A program made the translations under genes and the position numbers. Below are positions 6,187 through 11,387 of a DNA stretch of 11,387 bases, piece after piece. This stretch comes from an uncultured Eubacteriales bacterium (GTDB taxonomy: Bacteria > Bacillota > Clostridia > Lachnospirales > CAG-274), in assembly GCA_905201505.1 (NCBI GenBank), contig CAJKOJ010000060.1, positions 1-11,387 on the forward strand, in the 5' to 3' direction. A model generated the notes under the pieces. It did not search any database. It saw only the letters and a program-made list of their open reading frames with translations, and had not been told where the DNA came from. Numbering within the stretch: position 1 is the first letter of the stretch; each line of letters begins with the position of its first letter.

Positions 6187-8121
6187 TTATTCTTCATTTG
6201 TCTCTTCTTCATCATTTGCATTCTTAGCAGGCTTTTCAAGAGTTTCCTTAATACTTAAGCTGATTTTCTTAGCAGCTAAATCAAGTTCTGTAACCTTAGC
6301 CTGTATTTCCTGACCGATAGTTAATTCATCTTCAGGCTTTTCAACATGCTTATAAGCAATCTGAGAAATGTGTACAAGACCGTCTACACCCTCTTCAAGC
6401 TCAACAAACGCACCAAATGGCACCATTCTTACAACCTTACCTGTAACAATATTGCCTACAGCGTACTTAGTCTCAGCATCTTTCCAAGGATCAGCATTTA
6501 AATCCTTAAGAGATAAAGAAATCTTACCCTTTTCAGGATTTATATCAAGAACTGTAACAGTAACATCATCACCAACGCTTAATACATCAGTAACTTTCTT
6601 TACTCTGCCCCAGCTCATTTCAGATATATGGATAAGTCCGTCAACTCCGCCAAGGTCAACAAAAGCACCAAAGTCAACAATTCTGCTAACCTTGCCTTCA
6701 ATTCTGTCACCAACTTTTATAGATGAGAATACTTCTGCCTTCTTAGCTTCAATTTCCTTCTGTACAAGGGCCTTTCTGCCTACAACAATTCTTCTCTTTG
6801 ATCTGTCGTATTCAAGAACTTCAAATTCATATTCATTACCAATAAATGAAGATAAATCTTCAACATATCTGTTTGAAATCTGAGAAGAAGGAACAAATAC
6901 TCTTGCACCGTTTACTAAAGCAATTAATCCACCCTTAACCTGCTCAGTAACCTTACCTGTTACAGTAGAGCCGTTGTTGAAAGCTTCTTCAATAACAGCA
7001 TAATTTTTATCAGCATCAACTTTCTTCTTAGAAAGCTGAACATTTCCGTCACCATCATTAACTCTGATAACAAAAACTTCAATTTCATCTCCCGGCTTAA
7101 CAACTTCTGCCGGATTTACACTATCATCATCAGAAAATTCTGATCTTGCTATAATACCATCAGATTTATATCCCAAATTTACAGATACCTCACCGGCATC
7201 TGATACACTGATTACTGTACCTTTCACAATCTGACCTGTTCTTAATGTAACTAAAGAATCGTCAAGCATCTCCTCAAATGATTTGTTTTCCATTTCACTC
7301 ATAGCGTTTACTGCCTCCTTTATTATGACCGATGGCGTAGATGCACCGGCGGTTATCCCCATTGTACCATTTTTTTTGAGATTTTGCAACTGCAAATCGC
7401 AAATTCTTTCACATAAATATACATTTTCGCAATATTTTTTACTTATTTCATATAATTTTCTTGTATTTGAGCTGCTTTTATCACCCAATACAATCATCTG
7501 GTCAGCAACCTTTGCAATTTCCACAGCTTCTTTCTGCCTGTCACCTGTAGCAGAGCATATTGTTCTGAATATTTCAATATTATCACTTTTTTCTTTAAGA
7601 CAAGCAATAATTTTTTCAAATACATCAGTCTGAAAAGTTGTCTGTACAACCAAGGCATAATCTTTTGTTTTATCAAGCTCAATTTTTTCTGCCTCTTCAA
7701 TAGAATTTATTGTTACAGCACTGTTTTCACACCAGCCGTTTATTCCTATTATTTCGGGATGTACTTTATTTCCTACAATTATTATACTCTTACCCTTATT
7801 ATAGTTATCTCTTACTATATTATGAATTTTTTTAACAAATGGACAGGTACAGTCGGTATATTTAAGGTTTCTTTTTTCAATATCCTCATATACACTTGGG
7901 GGTACTCCGTGGGAACGGATAATAATTTCCCCTTTCTTAACTTCATCAAGATTTTCAGTTACCTTTACTCCTTTTTTGTCAAGATCACCGGTAACCTCTT
8001 TATTGTGGATTATAGGTCCATAGGTATATATATCCTGCTGACCTGCCTTGCTGTAGGCATAGTCAACAGCCCTTTTTACACCAAAGCAAAAACCAGCAGA
8101 CTTAGCGAGAATAATTTCCAT
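6187..8121 (-). CDS. ispH: Fusion of IspH (HMBPP reductase) and ribosomal protein S1-like domains
   Basis: A 644-residue two-part protein. Residues 1 to about 275 are IspH, the iron-sulfur enzyme making IPP and DMAPP from HMBPP in the last step of the MEP pathway. Cluster cysteines are Cys12 (GFCFGV), Cys93 (CTCPFV) and Cys189 (ICSATGDRQ). His39, SHGVPP (70-75), His121 and Glu123 (VHPEIIG), SSSNT (216-220) and AGASTP (258-263) line the substrate site, so the enzyme looks intact. A short acidic linker (SFEEMLDDSLVTL) leads to four S1 RNA-binding domains near 295-366, 384-451, 468-538 and 555-624. The last two have canonical GLIHISEMSWGRV and GLVHISQIAYKHV motifs. The tail is very acidic. This fusion is known in Clostridia. 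ATG at 8121 with GGAGG five bases upstream; 11 nt after the cmk stop. Confidence 0.96.
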   Translation of the reverse strand: MEIILAKSAGFCFGVKRAVDYAYSKAGQQDIYTYGPIIHNKEVTGDLDKKGVKVTENLDEVKKGEIIIRSHGVPPSVYEDIEKRNLKYTDCTCPFVKKIHNIVRDNYNKGKSIIIVGNKVHPEIIGINGWCENSAVTINSIEEAEKIELDKTKDYALVVQTTFQTDVFEKIIACLKEKSDNIEIFRTICSATGDRQKEAVEIAKVADQMIVLGDKSSSNTRKLYEISKKYCENVYLCERICDLQLQNLKKNGTMGITAGASTPSVIIKEAVNAMSEMENKSFEEMLDDSLVTLRTGQIVKGTVISVSDAGEVSVNLGYKSDGIIARSEFSDDDSVNPAEVVKPGDEIEVFVIRVNDGDGNVQLSKKKVDADKNYAVIEEAFNNGSTVTGKVTEQVKGGLIALVNGARVFVPSSQISNRYVEDLSSFIGNEYEFEVLEYDRSKRRIVVGRKALVQKEIEAKKAEVFSSIKVGDRIEGKVSRIVDFGAFVDLGGVDGLIHISEMSWGRVKKVTDVLSVGDDVTVTVLDINPEKGKISLSLKDLNADPWKDAETKYAVGNIVTGKVVRMVPFGAFVELEEGVDGLVHISQIAYKHVEKPEDELTIGQEIQAKVTELDLAAKKISLSIKETLEKPAKNANDEEETNEE

Positions 8122-8132
8122 TTTTACCTCCG

Positions 8133-9158
8133 TTATTTGCTCTTAATAATCTCCATTATTTTATTTTTCACCTGTTCAACTGACAAGCCCGTTGTATCAA
8201 TTACAACAGCGTCACAAGCAACCCTCAGTGGGTTTACCTCTCTGTTTTTGTCATAATCATCTCTTTTGATGATTTCTTCTTCTATATTATTATAATCGAA
8301 GGAAATTCCCTTCTCACTAAGTTCATTGCATCGTCTCTTGGCTCTTTCTTCAACAGCCGCATCAAGATAAATTTTTACTCTGGCATTTTTAAGTACATTT
8401 GTACCTATATCTCTGCCGTCCATAACAACTTTGTTTTTATCTGCAATTTTTCTTTGCAGTTTTACAAGAAGTTCCCTTACCTCTGGTATGGCAGCTACCT
8501 TTGAAGCAGCATTTGCAACAGTCTGAATTCTTATTTCATCTGTCACATCTTTGCCGTTTAAATATATTTTCTGCACACCCATATCAAACTCAAGATTTAT
8601 ATCAATTAACGGCAAAGCCCTTACTATGCTTTTATTATCTTCAAGGCTTATACCATTATTTATACAATACAAACCCACAGTTCTGTACATAGCACCTGTA
8701 TCTACATATACATATCCCAATTCTTTGGATATAAGTTTTGCAACAGTGCTTTTCCCTGACCCTGCGGGACCATCAATAGCTACAGCTTCAGTCTTGCTTT
8801 TTTTCACAATATCAGGTCTTAATTTTTCTGCACCCTTTAAATATATATGTTTCATTTCATTTTGCTTCTTATCTGTTTCTATATTAACTGCAGCTCTTAT
8901 GCACATCTCAAGGCTGCCCTTTACATACAACTCCTGTACGCACATTAAAGCGGCATCAACAATTCCAAGTTCTCTTGCAGCTACAGCAGGATATGCTTCA
9001 TCAAGATCTCTTGTACACGTAAAAAGAATTGACACTATATCATCAATATTAATGTTGTTTGCTTTAATTATTTTATTAAGCATTATCCTTGTGTTTTGCC
9101 ATATACATTCTTTACTGTTTTTTTCAGCAGTAATAGCACCTCGAATACAACAATTCAT
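8133..9158 (-). CDS. cmk: Fusion of AroH-type chorismate mutase and CMP kinase
   Basis: A 341-residue two-domain protein. Residues 1 to about 118 match the trimeric AroH-class chorismate mutase, which converts chorismate to prephenate for Phe/Tyr synthesis: CIRGAITAEK, YPAVAARELG, MCVQELYVKGSLEMCIRA and KHIYLKGAEKLRPD. Counterparts of the Bacillus subtilis AroH active-site residues are present: Arg6, Arg62, Cys73, Glu76, Arg88 and Tyr106. After a linker of about six residues comes a complete cytidylate kinase (CMP/dCMP phosphorylation by ATP), with P-loop GPAGSGKST (130-138), CMP-site DTGAMYR (153-159), GRDIGT (248-253) and the lid region AAVEERAKRR (267-276). There is no stop or frameshift between the halves. 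The frame opens at a TTG (9179), but AAGGAGG lies inside that extension, so the ATG at 9158 is the start. It lies 14 nt after the flavoprotein stop. Confidence 0.92.
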   Translation of the reverse strand: MNCCIRGAITAEKNSKECIWQNTRIMLNKIIKANNINIDDIVSILFTCTRDLDEAYPAVAARELGIVDAALMCVQELYVKGSLEMCIRAAVNIETDKKQNEMKHIYLKGAEKLRPDIVKKSKTEAVAIDGPAGSGKSTVAKLISKELGYVYVDTGAMYRTVGLYCINNGISLEDNKSIVRALPLIDINLEFDMGVQKIYLNGKDVTDEIRIQTVANAASKVAAIPEVRELLVKLQRKIADKNKVVMDGRDIGTNVLKNARVKIYLDAAVEERAKRRCNELSEKGISFDYNNIEEEIIKRDDYDKNREVNPLRVACDAVVIDTTGLSVEQVKNKIMEIIKSK

Positions 9159-9172
9159 TTGTATTCTCCTCC

Positions 9173-10396
9173 TTAACAATTAGTTCCTGCAATATATCCT
9201 GTTGAAAAGGCAATCTGCAGGTTAAACCCGCCTGTAAAGCTGTCAACATCAATAACTTCTCCGGCAAAGTATAAGCCTTCTGTAAGTTTTGACTTCATAG
9301 TAGACGGATCTATTTCATCAACAGAAACACCGCCTCTTGTTACAACAGCTTCATTATATCCGGTTGTTTCTGTTATATTTAATGTTAGATTTTTTATTAA
9401 ATTTAAGAGTTTTGTTCTTTCTTCCTTTGTTATGCTGTTTACCTTTTTTTCAGGCTCAATTCCTGATAATTTTATTATAACAGGTATTAGTTTCTGAGGC
9501 AGCAAATCATCAAGAGAATTTTTAAAGTCTTTATTCTGATACTTTTGAAAATCCCTCAACAGTCTGCTGTCAAGTTCCTTTATATCCAATGCAGGCTTTA
9601 AATCTATATGCAGTTTAGGCTGTTCTGACAGTCTGTCATTTATATATCTGCTTGCAGATAAAATAACAGGTCCTGTCACACCAAAATGTGTAAACATCAT
9701 TTCACCAAAGTCTGAATAAATCTCTTTGTTATTTATTGTAATCTTTATTCCTATATTCTTTAAACTAAGTCCCATTAACTCAGCAATCCATTTTTCCTTA
9801 GCTTTTAGAGGCACAAGTGAGGGGTAACATTTTGTTACAGTATGTCCGCAGCTTTTTGCAAACTTATAACCATCTCCTGTTGAACCGGTCATAGGGTATG
9901 ACAAACCGCCTGTAGCAATTATAAGACTGTCGCAGTTTAACTCCTTATTGTCTTTAAGCCTTATTCCCTTTATTCTATTGCTTTCTTTAATTACTTCCTT
10001 TACTTCAGTACCATACATTATTTTACAGCCGCTCTTTTTCACAAATCTTTCCATAGCCCTTACAATATCATTTGATTTTTCAGACTTAGGGAAAACTCTG
10101 TTACCTCTTTCAATCTTCACAGGTACACCAAGTTCTTCAAAAAACTTCATTACAGCCTCACTGTCAAAAGTATAAAAAGCACTGTAAAGAAAATAAGGAT
10201 TTCCGGGAGTATTTGCAATCAGTCCTTCAGGGTCAACGGCATTTGTCACATTACATCTGCCTTTTCCTGTAATATAGAGTTTTCTGCCTACTCTATCCAT
10301 TTTTTCAATTAATGTAACCTTATTTCCTCTTAAAGCAGCCTGTCCTGCTGCCATCATTCCTGCCGGACCTCCGCCTATAACAATTACATCTTTCAT
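9173..10396 (-). CDS. HI0933/BaiN-family FAD-dependent oxidoreductase
   Basis: A 407-residue soluble flavoprotein of the HI0933 (YhiN/BaiN-like) family. The N-terminal dinucleotide fold has GGGPAG (8-13) and the acidic Glu31 that ends the second strand. The family signature GRKLYITGKGRCNVTN follows at 37-52. A second landmark, ATGGLSYPMTGSTGDG, lies near 160-175, and the C-terminus has GEVIDVDSFTGGFNLQIAFSTG, which closes the FAD site. Length is normal. Family members are NAD(P)H-dependent flavin enzymes of mostly unknown substrate. BaiN has been assigned a role in bile acid 7-dehydroxylation, but no other bai genes are here, so that role should not be carried over. The ATG at 10396 follows AGGA at modest spacing, nine bases after the rpiR stop. 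Homologues often sit next to cmk in Clostridia (from memory). Confidence 0.9.
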   Translation of the reverse strand: MKDVIVIGGGPAGMMAAGQAALRGNKVTLIEKMDRVGRKLYITGKGRCNVTNAVDPEGLIANTPGNPYFLYSAFYTFDSEAVMKFFEELGVPVKIERGNRVFPKSEKSNDIVRAMERFVKKSGCKIMYGTEVKEVIKESNRIKGIRLKDNKELNCDSLIIATGGLSYPMTGSTGDGYKFAKSCGHTVTKCYPSLVPLKAKEKWIAELMGLSLKNIGIKITINNKEIYSDFGEMMFTHFGVTGPVILSASRYINDRLSEQPKLHIDLKPALDIKELDSRLLRDFQKYQNKDFKNSLDDLLPQKLIPVIIKLSGIEPEKKVNSITKEERTKLLNLIKNLTLNITETTGYNEAVVTRGGVSVDEIDPSTMKSKLTEGLYFAGEVIDVDSFTGGFNLQIAFSTGYIAGTNC

Positions 10397-10405
10397 ATAT
10401 TTATC

Positions 10406-11293
10406 CTACAAATATTTTTTCTTTATGGCAGATGAATACACTTTATATTCACCCCACAAATCCTCCAGTTTGTCAAGACCTTCAGCAATATAATCCTTTC
10501 TCTTCATACTAATAGCTACAAGCAGAGCATTTATAAGGCTCAAAGGTGCAACCAAACTATCTATAAAACTAAGCATATCACTGCTTGCTATAAGACTTAA
10601 GGTTGACACATTATAAAGAGGTGACTGTTTGCTGTCAGTTATTGCAATAGTCTTTGCACCTCTGTTATGTGCATATTCAATGGCCTTAACAGTTTTGTTT
10701 GAATATCTGGGGAAACTTATGCCAATAAGCAAATCTCCCTCTTCTATTCTAAATATATGTTCAAATGTCTCTGTAACATTGCCTGTAGAAGCATTTATAA
10801 CATTATCTCTCATAAGATTAAGATAAAAATCAAGGAAATGAGATAATGCAGAGGAACTTCGTCCGCCTACAATATATACTCTTTTTGCATTTGATATATA
10901 ATCCACAGCTTCATCAAAATCTCTTGGGTTAATGGAATAAAGTGTCTCGGTAATTCTGGCTGAGTCGCTTTCCAGTACACTTTTTAAAATATGCTTGTCA
11001 GCCTTTGCTATTCTGTCAGATGAAACCTTCATTCTTTGCGAAGCAGTAAGCTCATTTTTAACAAGTTCCTGTAAGGCTTCCTGAAGTTTTGGGTATCCGT
11101 CAAAACCAAGTTCAATAGCAAATCTTACAACTGTAGATTCGCTGACTCCTGCAATTTCGCCGAGCTTTGAAGCCGTTAGATAAACAGCTCCATCATAGTG
11201 ATCTTTCAGAAAATTAGCAATTCTTTTTTGCCCCTTACTAAGCTCACTCATTTTTTCGTCTATTACCTTTAACAAATCATTGCTGTCTGCCAT
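10406..11293 (-). CDS. RpiR-family transcriptional regulator (HTH plus SIS domain)
   Basis: A 295-residue cytoplasmic regulator. Residues 1-77 form the RpiR-type helix-turn-helix domain (HTH_6), with SKGQKRIANFL, then TASKLGEIAGVSESTVVRFA as the recognition region and LGFDGYPKLQ. Residues about 135-265 form a SIS domain, which in this family binds a phosphorylated sugar: RVYIVGGRSSSALSHFLDFY, GDLLIGISFPRYSNKT and GAKTIAITDS are clear. Length matches the family. It is first in the - strand gene row, with a good promoter 36-64 nt upstream but only a poor ribosome binding site (GAG-like), so its level may be low. Sugar-phosphate genes are not in the window, so its targets are not evident; control of its own operon is possible. 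Confidence 0.93.
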   Translation of the reverse strand: MADSNDLLKVIDEKMSELSKGQKRIANFLKDHYDGAVYLTASKLGEIAGVSESTVVRFAIELGFDGYPKLQEALQELVKNELTASQRMKVSSDRIAKADKHILKSVLESDSARITETLYSINPRDFDEAVDYISNAKRVYIVGGRSSSALSHFLDFYLNLMRDNVINASTGNVTETFEHIFRIEEGDLLIGISFPRYSNKTVKAIEYAHNRGAKTIAITDSKQSPLYNVSTLSLIASSDMLSFIDSLVAPLSLINALLVAISMKRKDYIAEGLDKLEDLWGEYKVYSSAIKKKYL

Positions 11294-11328
11294 ATCATCA
11301 ATCTCGTTTCCGTATTTTTATATAAATT

Positions 11329-11357
11329 TTATTATCATATTTTTTTATAGAGTTCAA
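11329..11357 (-). promoter_or_regulatory. Sigma-A-type promoter of the rpiR-led operon
   Basis: On the - strand, TTGAAC (11357-11352) and TAATAA (11334-11329) are separated by 17 bases, with a TG one base before the -10 (extended -10 form). The -10 ends 35 nt before the rpiR ATG, leaving a leader of roughly 25-30 nt. An AT-only partial palindrome (ATAAATTTTAT, 11322-11332) overlaps the -10 and could be an operator, but in such AT-rich DNA it may be chance. Confidence 0.55.
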
Positions 11358-11366
11358 TTTCCCAGC

Positions 11367-11387
11367 AAAAAAAGGACACGGCTTTTG
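11367..11387 (-). terminator. Half of a terminator hairpin cut by the window edge
   Basis: On the - strand the edge reads CAAAAGCCGTGTCC followed by seven T. A GC-rich nine-base arm directly before a T-run, in an otherwise AT-rich gap, is what the 3' half of an intrinsic terminator looks like. The partner arm would lie beyond 11387 and cannot be seen. If real, it ends an upstream - strand unit and isolates rpiR as the first gene of a new one; the A-run on the + side means it could also act in the + direction. Confidence 0.45.

Noticed and set aside
6368..6883. Open 171-codon + strand frame opposite the S1 domains
   Set aside because: Shadow of the S1 repeats; Ser/Thr/Pro-rich low-complexity translation typical of antisense reading.
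8133..8135. Possibility that the chorismate mutase–CMP kinase fusion is an ORF-joining artefact of two genes
   Set aside because: The frame is continuous, the linker between domains is about six residues, and there is no internal ribosome binding site or stop at the junction.
7759..8256. Open 165-codon + strand frame opposite the IspH N-terminal region
   Set aside because: It spans the junction of two well-supported - strand genes, lacks a ribosome binding site, and its hydrophobic look follows from reading the complement of AT-rich codons.
8551..9183. Open 210-codon frame on the + strand opposite the chorismate mutase–CMP kinase gene
   Set aside because: It is antisense to a gene with clear domain motifs on both halves, has no convincing ribosome binding site and no recognisable domain.

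Overview
The window is low-GC and has strong GGAGG-type ribosome binding sites. It carries several arrangements typical of anaerobic Gram-positive bacteria of class Clostridia: an IspH–ribosomal protein S1 fusion, a BaiN/HI0933-type flavoprotein beside cmk, and an RpiR regulator. A Lachnospirales-like gut or rumen clostridium is the best guess, but this rests on gene content and base composition, not on a database match.

Layout. On the + strand at the left edge (101-1232) lies a signal-less subtilisin-family protease. A 47-residue ORF with its own strong ribosome binding site starts inside the protease's last codons. Everything else is on the - strand and reads right to left: rpiR-type regulator (11293-10406), HI0933-family flavoprotein (10396-9173), a fusion of AroH-type chorismate mutase with CMP kinase (9158-8133), the IspH–S1 fusion (8121-6187), then a branched-chain amino acid ABC transporter: lipoprotein livJ (6149-5019), permeases livH and livM, and ATPases livG and livF (4774-1449). 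A stem-loop terminator separates livJ from livHMGF, and another lies between livF and the convergent protease unit.

How the genes fit together. The gaps from rpiR to livJ are only 9 to 37 nt and hold no hairpin, so one transcript could start at the sigma-A-like promoter near 11329-11357 and run at least to the livJ terminator. The left half is an uptake system, probably for leucine, isoleucine and valine. The right half is housekeeping: nucleotide (CMP kinase), aromatic amino acid (chorismate mutase), isoprenoid (IspH) and translation (S1). A shikimate-pathway domain fused to cmk next to an S1 gene recalls the aroA–cmk–rpsA neighbourhood known in other bacteria.

The most noteworthy items are the chorismate mutase–CMP kinase fusion, the small ORF coupled to the protease, and the attachment of the liv genes to a housekeeping operon. 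No tRNA, rRNA, CRISPR array, insertion sequence or phage gene was seen, and nothing forms an obviously new defence or mobile system.
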